Assembly (NCBI RefSeq): GCF_038595065.1
Contig: NZ_CP152003.1
Coordinates: 2,398,001 to 2,462,000, forward strand
DNA length: 64,000 bases
Direction of reading: 5' to 3'
Origin: Sutcliffiella sp. FSL R7-0096
GTDB taxonomy: Bacteria > Bacillota > Bacilli > Bacillales > Bacillaceae_I
The notes under the pieces were generated by a model. The model saw only the letters and a list, made by a program, of their open reading frames with translations. It was not told where the DNA came from and ran no database searches. Shown here one piece after another: positions 1-7,626 of this stretch. The stretch's first letter is position 1. Each line of letters begins with the position of its first letter. The position numbers and the translations under genes were made by a program.

Positions 1-159
1 GTAAATTTCCGCAGGGCAAAAAATAGTACAAATTTTATCGGGACATTTAGTCAAACATATGTCTTCATCCATCACGGTCAAGTGAGATTTGGTATCGGCG
101 TTGAAACGAACAAGATATTGTTTTTCTTCGATAGACTGACCCTTTTTCTGTTCACTCAT
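1..159 (-). CDS. fixX: FixX-like ferredoxin, 5' part only (truncated by window edge)
   Basis: The first 53 codons are visible on the minus strand, starting at the ATG at 159. The stop codon TAA of fixC (161-159) shares one base with this ATG, so the two genes are translationally coupled. The visible protein begins MSEQKKGQSIEEKQYLVRF and then shows a Cys-rich stretch, C-L-T-K-C-P-D-K-I-C-T-I-F-C-P, as in FixX-type ferredoxin-like proteins. These pass electrons to the FixC flavoprotein-quinone oxidoreductase. The C-terminal half lies outside the window, so the full cluster ligand set cannot be checked. Position at the end of fixABC supports the call. Confidence 0.85.
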   Translation of the reverse strand, partial: MSEQKKGQSIEEKQYLVRFNADTKSHLTVMDEDICLTKCPDKICTIFCPAEIY

Positions 160-1454
160 TATTTCATCACCTTCCATGCCCTGTATGCGTCTCGGGCTAG
201 TTTGAGTTTTTCTTTTGGTGAGCCAAGATCCTTCCATATCTTTTTCTGCTTCTCCCATTTCGATTTACCATCAACTGTAAACATCTGGCTGGCTGCACGG
301 TTGACCATCGGGATGTACTGGTCGAAGTACTGTGGAAACTTATTAAAGTGATGGGTGGAATCCTTGTATTTTTTCATATCCTGACCAACAAAGCTCTTCA
401 TGAGGTTGACCCTATATTGATCCAGCGTTCGTTCGGAAAAATCTCCGACTGACATGGCTTCAAGAATAGTGGCGGCCGCTAACCTTCCGGAGGTCATGGC
501 AAGGTTCGATCCTTCACGGTGGATGGCATTCACGAGCTGTGCCGCGTCCCCTACCACTAATACCCCATCAGCCACGATACGTCCCATTGATTTCAATCCA
601 CCTTCAGGAATCAGATGGGCCAAGTATTCAACAGGTTCCCCGCCAGCAAGATACGGTCGGACCATTGGATGTGTCTTCACATACTCCAACAGTTCATATG
701 GTCTTATTTTATGCTCGATTAATCCAGATAGAAGTGTTCCGACCCCGATACTTAAAGTGTCTTTATTGGTATACAGAAATCCTGTACCAAGAATACCTCT
801 CGTGGCATCTCCCAAAAGCTCAATGGTACAACCTTGGTTCTTTTCCAGATTAAAGCGGTCTTCAATTACCTTACTGTCTAGTTTAATGATTTCCATTGTG
901 GCAAGGGCCACTTCATCAGGCCGGTATTCCTTGTGGAAACCAAGCGATTTACCGAGTAAGGAATTCACTCCATCTGCAAGGACCACTACATCCGCATAGA
1001 CCTCACCGTCAGGCCTATCCGTCCTTACCCCCACCACTTTTCCGTTTTCAACGATACACTCTAGTACCACCGTTTCATTAACAAGTAATGCTCCCTGCTC
1101 CACCGCTTTACCTGCAAACCATTGATCAAACTTTGCCCTTAGGACGGTAAAATTATTATATGGTTCCTGTGCCCACTCTAGGCCTTTGTAACCGAATGTA
1201 ACGGCTGATTCCTTGTCCATCATCATAAAACGTTGCTCGACAATTGGCCTTTCAAGCGGGGCTTCTTTATGAAATTCTGGAATAATATCCTCCATCATCT
1301 TTCTGTATAAAACTCCGCCCATTACATTTTTAGACCCAGGGTATTCCCCTCTTTCCAACAAAAGAACATTCGCACCGCCCTTAGCGAGTTCATATGCACA
1401 AGAGATACCCGCTGGCCCTGCCCCAACCACGATACAATCAAACTTTTCCGGCAT
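159..1454 (-). CDS. fixC: FixC electron transfer flavoprotein-quinone oxidoreductase
   Basis: A 431-residue flavoprotein with an N-terminal FAD dinucleotide-binding motif GAGPAG (residues 11-16) and a second FAD-contacting GDAAQLVNAIHREG segment near residue 300, as in the FixC/ETF-QO family. Such enzymes take electrons from the FixAB electron transfer flavoprotein and hand them to quinone, with FixX as partner. The gene lies one base after fixB and overlaps fixX by one base, giving the order fixA-B-C-X on the minus strand. The start has a GAGG sequence about 7 nt upstream. No nitrogenase gene is visible, so the electron donor (for example an acyl-CoA or carnitine-type route) cannot be told from this window. 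Confidence 0.92.
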   Translation of the reverse strand: MPEKFDCIVVGAGPAGISCAYELAKGGANVLLLERGEYPGSKNVMGGVLYRKMMEDIIPEFHKEAPLERPIVEQRFMMMDKESAVTFGYKGLEWAQEPYNNFTVLRAKFDQWFAGKAVEQGALLVNETVVLECIVENGKVVGVRTDRPDGEVYADVVVLADGVNSLLGKSLGFHKEYRPDEVALATMEIIKLDSKVIEDRFNLEKNQGCTIELLGDATRGILGTGFLYTNKDTLSIGVGTLLSGLIEHKIRPYELLEYVKTHPMVRPYLAGGEPVEYLAHLIPEGGLKSMGRIVADGVLVVGDAAQLVNAIHREGSNLAMTSGRLAAATILEAMSVGDFSERTLDQYRVNLMKSFVGQDMKKYKDSTHHFNKFPQYFDQYIPMVNRAASQMFTVDGKSKWEKQKKIWKDLGSPKEKLKLARDAYRAWKVMK

Positions 1455-1455
1455 A

Positions 1456-2478
1456 TTAAACCTCGACCTCCTCTCCGTGTAAAGCTTTATGAAATTCCTT
1501 TACTAGCAAAGGTACGATTTCGAAAGCATCACCGACGATCCCATAATGACAAGAATTGAAAATGGCCGCATCAGGATCTTTATTAATGGCGATAATTATT
1601 CCTGAATTCTTCATTCCCACAATATGCTGGATGGCACCGGAGATACCTATGGCAAAATAAATCTTTGGTGTTACCGTTACTCCTGTCTGTCCGACCTGAT
1701 GATGGTGCCCGATCCAGCCCGCTTCTACTACATCACGGCTCGCACCAACCACTCCTCCAAGCGTTCTTGCAAGTTGATGGACAAGTTCAAATCCTTGTTC
1801 ACTTCCAAGACCTTTTCCTCCTGCCACGACAATATCCGCTTCATCTATTCTTATTTTCTTGGTGGTTTCCCTTACAATCTTTAAAACTTTTGTCCGCATA
1901 TCTTCTTCTTTTATATCAATTTGCTCTGGAACTAACTTACCGTTGCGACCCTTCTCAGGTTGCAGAGCTTTCATCACTTTCGGACGGACAGTCGCCATTT
2001 GTGGTCGGTACTTTTTACAGAGGATGGTCGCCATGATATTGCCCCCGAATGCCGGACGGCTTGCCAAAAGGAGTCCTGTATCCTCTTCCACATCCAGTTC
2101 GGTTGTGTCAGCAGTTAAGCCCGTTGGAAGATCTGTCGCCACGGCACTTGCAAGATCTTTTCCGGTCGATGTGGCCCCGTACAGAATGATTTCTGGCTTG
2201 TACTTTTCACTGCAATGAAGTAATGCTTTCATAAAAGATTCAGTACGATAGAGCTTAAAGATCGGTTGATCATATACATAAACCGTGTCTGCTCCATATT
2301 CAAAAATTGTATCAGCAAGTCCTGTCACATTTTCACCAATCATTATGCCAGCAAGCTCCACCCCACGTTTGTCCGCAAGCGTTCGCCCGGCCCCAAGCAG
2401 TTCCAAGGAAACCGGTGCAATCTTCCCTTCATTTTCTTCAATGAAAACCCAGACCCCGCTATAATCCTCAAAACTCAC
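1456..2478 (-). CDS. fixB: FixB, electron transfer flavoprotein alpha-type subunit
   Basis: A 340-residue ETF alpha-family protein. The C-terminal FAD-binding domain is clear: GASRDVVEAGWIGHHHQVGQTG followed by the IGISGAIQH and INKDPDAAIF segments. It forms the electron-bifurcating or electron-carrying heterodimer with FixA and feeds FixC. The start is GTG at 2478, preceded by GAGGGG six bases upstream, and it overlaps the fixA stop in a GTGA arrangement, so the two subunits are translationally coupled. Length is near normal for FixB. Family assignment is certain; whether the complex bifurcates electrons is inference from the FixABCX set. Confidence 0.92.
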   Translation of the reverse strand: MSFEDYSGVWVFIEENEGKIAPVSLELLGAGRTLADKRGVELAGIMIGENVTGLADTIFEYGADTVYVYDQPIFKLYRTESFMKALLHCSEKYKPEIILYGATSTGKDLASAVATDLPTGLTADTTELDVEEDTGLLLASRPAFGGNIMATILCKKYRPQMATVRPKVMKALQPEKGRNGKLVPEQIDIKEEDMRTKVLKIVRETTKKIRIDEADIVVAGGKGLGSEQGFELVHQLARTLGGVVGASRDVVEAGWIGHHHQVGQTGVTVTPKIYFAIGISGAIQHIVGMKNSGIIIAINKDPDAAIFNSCHYGIVGDAFEIVPLLVKEFHKALHGEEVEV

Positions 2479-3305
2479 TTTGATCCCCTCATTTCTGTAA
2501 ACAACTCTTTCTTTTCCAACACCACCGAAAGCAACTGTTGTACCTGTTCGTCCGAGTTGCCCTCAAATAGCTTTCCACCCTCTGGTTTGGGTGGGGCCCA
2601 AACTTTTGCAACAATGGTTGGGGAGCCCTTTAAACCTAGCTGTTTCCGGTCGATATCCTCTAAATCATTAACAGACCAGATGACAGGTTGATAGCGTGCA
2701 GCCTTAAGCATATTTGGAAAAGTAGAGTATGGAACTTCGTTAATTTCCTTTTCTACGGAAAGCAAGCAAGGCAGTGTAGTCTTTACGACTTCATGACCAT
2801 CTTCAAGTTTCCTATGAACCACCATATAGCCATCCTCTTTTTGGATTTCGACGACTTTATTGACAGACGTCAATGGGGGGATATCAAGACGCCGGGCAAT
2901 GCCGGGCCCTACTTGTCCTGTATCACCGTCAATGGTCATTTTCCCACAGATAATTAAATCGATCGGTTTGATTTCACTGATTTTATTGATTGCCTTTGTC
3001 AGTGCGTAACTGGTTGCTAACGTGTCCGCTCCGGCAAAAGCTCTGTCTGAAATCATATACCCCTCATCCGCACCAATCTCTATACATTTCCTAATGGCTT
3101 TGACTGCTGGTGGTGGACCCATCGTGACGACCGATACACATCCTCCATGTTTATTTTTCAGGCGGACAGCCTCTTCTACCGCGTGGGCATCATAAGGATT
3201 TAATATCGCCGGTGCACTTGCTCGGTCCATCGTATTCGTTTTCGGATTCATCTTAATTACTTTCGTATCGGGTACTTGCTTTATACAGGCAACAATGTGA
3301 AGCAA
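2475..3305 (-). CDS. fixA: FixA, electron transfer flavoprotein beta-type subunit
   Basis: A 276-residue ETF beta-family protein with the characteristic N terminus MLHIVACIKQVPDTK and the ICGKMTIDGDTGQVGPGIA motif near residue 120, part of the nucleotide-binding fold. It pairs with FixB. The start is TTG at 3305, seven bases after a GGAGGG ribosome binding site; no ATG in frame is better placed. It is the first gene of fixABCX on the minus strand, and the upstream 355 bp hold its promoter region. The family distinguishes FixA from housekeeping EtfB by the operon partners FixC and FixX, which are present here. Confidence 0.92.
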   Translation of the reverse strand: MLHIVACIKQVPDTKVIKMNPKTNTMDRASAPAILNPYDAHAVEEAVRLKNKHGGCVSVVTMGPPPAVKAIRKCIEIGADEGYMISDRAFAGADTLATSYALTKAINKISEIKPIDLIICGKMTIDGDTGQVGPGIARRLDIPPLTSVNKVVEIQKEDGYMVVHRKLEDGHEVVKTTLPCLLSVEKEINEVPYSTFPNMLKAARYQPVIWSVNDLEDIDRKQLGLKGSPTIVAKVWAPPKPEGGKLFEGNSDEQVQQLLSVVLEKKELFTEMRGSK

Positions 3306-3660
3306 ATCTATTCCCTCCTGCCCTCTTAATCTATTTGGTGAATAAGTTCATGATGAGTAATGTATATTCGTCCCACTACTATTACTATATAAAGTTATTT
3401 AAGAGAAAATACCGATTTTTATAGATTTGTTGACAAGCTGGTGCAAAAGAAAAAACATTACTCCTCAATTGTGGGGAGTAATGTCTGGTTTTTGTGAATG
3501 GCTGTTTTCGTATACTTTGTTGTTTTTCGTATATTCAAGTCATCCCTTATTTTACTTACTGTCGTGCCCTTTCCCTGTTCAAAATTATGTAAGCAGTGAA
3601 AAGTCCAAATGCCAACTTTTTCACATGGGAATAGCAACGATCTTTGAGAAAAGAGCCTTG
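3306..3660. other. Intergenic region between nudix gene and fixA
   Basis: 355 bp without a supported gene. It holds the intrinsic terminator of the upstream minus-strand Nudix gene (3446-3484) and, nearer fixA, an AT-rich stretch (3370-3430) that must contain the fixABCX promoter. I could not choose a convincing -35/-10 pair. A 124-codon plus-strand reading frame across it has no ribosome binding site and is AT-driven. Confidence 0.6.
3446..3484 (-). terminator. Intrinsic terminator downstream of the Nudix gene
   Basis: A 10-bp stem, ACATTACTCC at 3455-3464 pairing with GGAGTAATGT at 3475-3484. On the minus strand it is followed by GTTTTTTCTTTT. The T-run is on the minus strand only, so it serves transcripts coming from the Nudix gene and insulates fixA. 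Confidence 0.8.
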
Positions 3661-4278
3661 TTAATCTACCTGTACTTCTTCTGCTGGGTTATCGTACTGA
3701 TCGAACATCTGCATAATTTGAGATTCAGTATTTCTGTCTATGGAAAGAGTGGGGAGTTCGTTCTTATGAAAAAATGCTACATTGGAAGTCTCGATACCTG
3801 AACGCGCTTCACCTCCAATAATTTCACATGCGATAAATATTTTATATACATGATAAGGAGATGGCGGATGAGGATGGCACTTCTTGTCCAGCACAGCCAG
3901 TAACTTTGTAGCTTTTACATGAAAACCGGATTCTTCAAACACTTCTTTTATTGCAACTTCTGTAGGAGAAAACCCAATATCTGCCCATCCGCCGGGAAGC
4001 GACCAACCTTTATCTTGCCTCTCCTTTACAAGCAGTAGCCTTCCCTCTTTAAAAACAACTGCACGTATATCTACTTTTGGAGTTTGGTAACCCGTTTCAT
4101 TGGCAAACAAGTCCCTTATTTTCTTTTTATCCTCACCTGTCTGCTCTGACATCATTTCTACACTCATATCCCTTAATTGTTCAAAACGTTCTATATCATA
4201 GATATCCTTAGAGTATGTTAAGCCTGCCTGTGCTATTGCTTGTATTTGTTTTGCCCAATCCATCCATTTGTCTGACAT
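3661..4278 (-). CDS. Nudix hydrolase with N-terminal Nudix-associated domain (YjhB-like)
   Basis: A 205-residue protein with a helical N-terminal domain (about residues 1-65) of the kind found in front of Bacillus Nudix hydrolases, then the Nudix fold. The Nudix box spans about residues 97-119: GGWADIGFSPTEVAIKEVFEESG. It fits GX5EX7REUXEEXGU except that Lys replaces the usual Arg in the RE pair (KEVFEE); the metal-binding Glu residues are kept. The family hydrolyses nucleoside diphosphates linked to another moiety; B. subtilis YjhB, which it resembles in length and layout, is annotated as ADP-ribose pyrophosphatase-like. Substrate is not readable from sequence. It stands alone with its own terminator. 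Confidence 0.85.
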   Translation of the reverse strand: MSDKWMDWAKQIQAIAQAGLTYSKDIYDIERFEQLRDMSVEMMSEQTGEDKKKIRDLFANETGYQTPKVDIRAVVFKEGRLLLVKERQDKGWSLPGGWADIGFSPTEVAIKEVFEESGFHVKATKLLAVLDKKCHPHPPSPYHVYKIFIACEIIGGEARSGIETSNVAFFHKNELPTLSIDRNTESQIMQMFDQYDNPAEEVQVD

Positions 4279-4348
4279 ATCGAAACTCCTTCCTTTTTTG
4301 ACTCTAAACCTACTTCTCTATTTTTTTGAATAACCCTCTATTAAATAG

Positions 4349-5227
4349 TTAAATTCTATACTTAGAAAGAAAGCTTAAAAATTCCTTCTGAATGGAATGC
4401 TCATACTTTATCAGTGCATACGTTTGTGCCCCGGGAAGACTTATGTTGCGACAGTCTACTTCAAGAAACCTACCTTCTAACAACTCTCTTCTTACAGTTG
4501 ATTTAGGCAAAATCGACATGCCCAGCCCCTCAATAATAAACCGTTTAGTTATATGAGTCTGAGATACTTTCATCATTTTCGAAAAAGGATATATTACTTT
4601 TATCTGTTGACATAATTCATCCCAGTAACCTGGATGGTTATGTGTCAATAATGTATGGTGTTGGAACATGTCTTCTTCCTCTAAAGGATTGCCCGTTTCA
4701 GAATCAAATCCATCATGCGGAACCACAAGAACCAATGGGTCATCATAAAGAAGATAGCAGAACAAGTCCCTATCCCTTTTTGGCAGGCAGGAGAAGCCAA
4801 TATCCACTTCCTCCCCTTCCACGGCCTGTTCAATATTAATTGATTCAATAATCCGAACGTTAATCTCTATAGTGGGATGTGTTTCTAGAAACTTTTTTAA
4901 AACGTAAGGTAGAATGGTATCTGCAATTATTGGTGATATGCCAATTGTTAATTGGGAGGTGAAACCCTGTTGAAAGGTATGAAGATCTTCTATTCCCTCC
5001 TCATGAAGGGAGAGTAATCTCTTCGCGTGTTTCAAATACTTCCTTCCTGCCTCTGTCAGGATCACTTTTCTTCCATAACGCTCAAACAGGTCTGCTCCGA
5101 CTTCTTTTTCCAATTGCTTAATATGTACAGTTACTGTTGGCTGTGAAATATAGAGAAGTTCTGCTGTTTTTCTAAAATTATTGTTTTCTGCAGCAATTAT
5201 AAAGGTTCTAACCCAGTTAAGGTCCAA
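4349..5227 (-). CDS. citR: LysR-family regulator CitR, divergent from citA
   Basis: A 292-residue LysR-type regulator. The winged helix-turn-helix fills residues 1-60 (FRKTAELLYISQPTVTVHIKQLEKEVGADLFER) and the co-inducer-binding domain follows from about residue 90. It is divergent from citA across 110 bp, the same pairing as citR-citA in B. subtilis, where CitR represses citA. The symbol rests on that synteny and on length (291 residues in B. subtilis). The shared intergenic region contains an AT-rich palindrome, AATATTTAATATT near 5271-5283, a possible LysR contact site; this last point is inference. Confidence 0.85.
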   Translation of the reverse strand: MDLNWVRTFIIAAENNNFRKTAELLYISQPTVTVHIKQLEKEVGADLFERYGRKVILTEAGRKYLKHAKRLLSLHEEGIEDLHTFQQGFTSQLTIGISPIIADTILPYVLKKFLETHPTIEINVRIIESINIEQAVEGEEVDIGFSCLPKRDRDLFCYLLYDDPLVLVVPHDGFDSETGNPLEEEDMFQHHTLLTHNHPGYWDELCQQIKVIYPFSKMMKVSQTHITKRFIIEGLGMSILPKSTVRRELLEGRFLEVDCRNISLPGAQTYALIKYEHSIQKEFLSFLSKYRI

Positions 5228-5337
5228 TAGAATTCACTCCTGATTATTTTTATTAATCAATTCATTTAATAATATTTAATATTCATAATCATTCTTATTT
5301 TATAGAATAAAGATAACAAAAGAAAGGGTGATGGATA
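5228..5337. promoter_or_regulatory. citR-citA divergent control region
   Basis: The 110 bp between the divergent genes is very AT-rich and holds both promoters. A -10-like TATAGAAT lies at about 5302-5309 on the plus strand. The AATATTTAATATT palindrome near 5271-5283 has the T-N-A symmetry expected of LysR sites. AAGAAAGGGTG just before the citA ATG gives its ribosome binding site. Exact promoter boxes are not assigned. Confidence 0.5.
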
Positions 5338-6420
5338 ATGAGTTTTCAAAAGGGGTTAAAGGGTGTCATAGCTGCGGAAACCCGGATTAGTGAAGTGGAT
5401 GGTTCTAATGGTCGTTTAGTATATCGAGGATATGAGATTAGAGACTTCTCAACTACTTATTCTTTTGAGGAGATTGCTCATCTATTATGGTTTGGTGAGC
5501 TGCCTTCTAGTGAACAGTTAAAGAAGTTTAAATCCAATTTTGCATCCTACAGGTCTCTCTCTTCTACTATGAAAAAGGTTTTGTATATTCTCCCGGAAGA
5601 AATGGATATGATGAGTGTGATTAGAACGGTATTGTCAAGTGCAGGGAACCCATCGATGACGTGGAAGCCAACGGTTGAAGAGGCAATGAAACTCACAGCA
5701 ATTGTACCTACAATCATCGCCTATCGAAAAAGGATATTAGATGGAAAAGAAATTATTCCTCCTAGTGAAGAAAATGGGCATGTCGAAAACTATTTGCATA
5801 TGTTAGATGGGGACAAAGCTAGACCAGAGCATATACGTGCATTAGAAACTTATATGATCTTAACAATGGAACATGGGATGAATGCCTCCACCTTTTCTGC
5901 AAGAGTAACTGCATCTACCGAATCGGACCTGGTATCTGCGGTGACTTCTGCGGTCGGGACAATGAAAGGGCCACTTCATGGCGGGGCTCCCTCAGAGGTA
6001 CTATTATTGTTAAATGAATTGAAAGAAGTAAAGGAAAAACATTCTTACTTGCGAGATAAAATTTTAGCAGGAGAAAAGTTAATGGGTTTTGGACATCGAG
6101 TATACAAAACTCATGATCCCCGCTCCATCGCACTAAAAGAAACATTATTAAGGCTTGTAGGAAAAGATGAATGGCTTGACTTGGCATTAGAGGTAGAAAG
6201 TGCGGCAGTGGAAGTGTTAAAAGAGCTTAAGCCAGGAAGAGGATTATATACAAATGTGGAGTTTTATGCTGCAGCCATTATGAAAGCTATTAATTTTAAT
6301 GGTTCCCTATTTACGCCAACTTTTACAGCAAGTCGAATGGTTGGCTGGACCGCACATGTTTTAGAACAAGCAGAAGATAATATGATTTATCGGCCGATGT
6401 CGAGGTATGTAGGGAACTAG
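5338..6420 (+). CDS. citA: Citrate synthase I (CitA)
   Basis: A 360-residue type II-short citrate synthase, condensing acetyl-CoA with oxaloacetate. Active-site histidines are visible in GPLHGGAPSE (about residues 211-220) and MGFGHRVYK (about 249-257). The third catalytic position, normally Asp in an NVDFY motif, reads Glu308 (NVEFYAAAIM, codon GAG at 6259-6261). Length and N terminus match B. subtilis CitA rather than CitZ, and the divergent citR agrees. The 2-methylcitrate synthase family is a near relative, but the genomic partner makes CitA more likely. It ends with a strong terminator at 6431-6462. Confidence 0.88.
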   Translation: MSFQKGLKGVIAAETRISEVDGSNGRLVYRGYEIRDFSTTYSFEEIAHLLWFGELPSSEQLKKFKSNFASYRSLSSTMKKVLYILPEEMDMMSVIRTVLSSAGNPSMTWKPTVEEAMKLTAIVPTIIAYRKRILDGKEIIPPSEENGHVENYLHMLDGDKARPEHIRALETYMILTMEHGMNASTFSARVTASTESDLVSAVTSAVGTMKGPLHGGAPSEVLLLLNELKEVKEKHSYLRDKILAGEKLMGFGHRVYKTHDPRSIALKETLLRLVGKDEWLDLALEVESAAVEVLKELKPGRGLYTNVEFYAAAIMKAINFNGSLFTPTFTASRMVGWTAHVLEQAEDNMIYRPMSRYVGN

Positions 6421-6430
6421 TTTTTATCTG

Positions 6431-6462
6431 GCGCCTTTTAGAGATAAGGCGCTTTATTTTTT
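6431..6462 (+). terminator. Intrinsic terminator of citA
   Basis: Stem GCGCCTT (6431-6437) with AAGGCGC (6446-6452), followed by TTTATTTTTT. It begins 11 bases after the citA stop codon. Confidence 0.9.
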
Positions 6463-6663
6463 CTGAAAATTACTTGTTTACATAACAATATTATAATCTA
6501 TTAAATTGATAATGAAGACACTTTTAACGACAAATACACCTTGAAATTGTCTTCATCGCTTCAACGAAGACACTCCCATCAAAAAATCCAAGTCTATTGT
6601 GTCTTCATCCCCCCTCATTAGTAGGTTCTTCCTGATTCTCATACACTCCTCCAATCCCTCACC
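6463..6663. other. Spacer with repeated GAAGACAC words
   Basis: Together with the flanking terminators this makes a 303-bp gap between citA and the DsbA-like gene. The word GAAGACAC occurs at 6514-6521 and 6566-6573, and as its reverse complement at 6599-6606. No open frame with a ribosome binding site was found, and no function is evident. Confidence 0.4.
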
Positions 6664-6700
6664 TCAAAAAAGCCAGAACCCTCATAAAAAGGTTCTGGCT
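6664..6700 (-). terminator. Intrinsic terminator of the DsbA-like gene
   Basis: Perfect 10-bp stem AGCCAGAACC (6671-6680) / GGTTCTGGCT (6691-6700), followed on the minus strand by TTTTTTGAGG. It lies 23 bases beyond the stop codon at 6724. Confidence 0.88.
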
Positions 6701-6723
6701 CCAACAAGCATCCACCGCTTCAT

Positions 6724-7437
6724 TTACTCACAGCAATCATCCGAGCAATAAGATGTTTCACTTTTGTTTTTGGACTCAAAATTTTGTAATTTCGGCTTTT
6801 CATTTTCCTCTTCCCATACTTTGGCCAAAGCTTCTGCGAATACTTCCGGAGGCTGGGCTCCGGATATGGCATACTTGCTGTTTAACACAAAGAACGGGAC
6901 TCCCTGAACGCCAATCTCTTTTGCTTCCCTTTGATCAAAACGAACATCTTCTTCAAAGGCATTCCCTGCTAACACATCTTCTACTTCTGCAGCATTCAAC
7001 CCTAAGCTTACCCCTAATTCCTTTAAATAGCCTTTATCGCCAATATGCTTGGATTCAGTAAAATGAGCTTTAAGAAGACTTTCTGTTGCTTCTTTCGCTT
7101 TACCTTGAGTCTCCGCATATTTTGCTAGGCGGTGTGCATCAAACGTGTTAGTTGGAATGGATGTATCAAAGTGAAATTGCAACCCGACCTCAGACGCCTG
7201 TTTTGCAACTCCTGCACTCATCCGCTTTGCCTCTTCCACAGGCATTCCGTATTTTTTAGCAAGTATTTCATATAAGTTCATATCAGTATCACGCTTTGCA
7301 TTGGGATCTAATTCAAAGCTCTTGAATTCGATATCTATTTTATCTTTGTGTGGGAAATCTTCTAATGCTTTCTCCAATCTTCGTTTACCGATATAGCAGA
7401 AAGGACAAACATAATCAGACCAGATTTCTATTTTCAT
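6724..7437 (-). CDS. DsbA-family (FrnE-type) thiol oxidoreductase with Cys-rich tail
   Basis: A 237-residue DsbA-like protein of the FrnE branch. The redox motif is CPFC at residues 11-14 in SDYVCPFCYIGKRRLEKA, and the conserved cis-proline loop is seen as GVQGVPFFVLN near residue 185. There is no signal peptide, so it acts in the cytoplasm. It resembles B. subtilis YwbO over the core but carries about 30 extra C-terminal residues ending YCSDDCCE, which supplies three more cysteines. FrnE proteins of other bacteria also use a second C-terminal Cys motif, so this tail may be functional. The precise substrate is unknown. Confidence 0.85.
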   Translation of the reverse strand: MKIEIWSDYVCPFCYIGKRRLEKALEDFPHKDKIDIEFKSFELDPNAKRDTDMNLYEILAKKYGMPVEEAKRMSAGVAKQASEVGLQFHFDTSIPTNTFDAHRLAKYAETQGKAKEATESLLKAHFTESKHIGDKGYLKELGVSLGLNAAEVEDVLAGNAFEEDVRFDQREAKEIGVQGVPFFVLNSKYAISGAQPPEVFAEALAKVWEEENEKPKLQNFESKNKSETSYCSDDCCE

Positions 7438-7626
7438 CGTTGCACCTCTTTTCCTGAACTAGTATGTATTATCATATCATAATGTGCGGAAAAGCTCTTA
7501 CAATATGCATGCTTCAACAGACTACCCGTACGAGTTGATGTATTTCTATAATAACTTTGTGAGTTTAGACATAAAACGAGACCTTTCATCCAATAAAACA
7601 GACCTCTCAACGTGCCCATTGACAGT

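Noticed and set aside
3427-3801. 124-codon plus-strand frame over the Nudix gene end and the fixA upstream region
   Set aside because: No ribosome binding site; it crosses a terminator hairpin and runs antisense into the Nudix gene.
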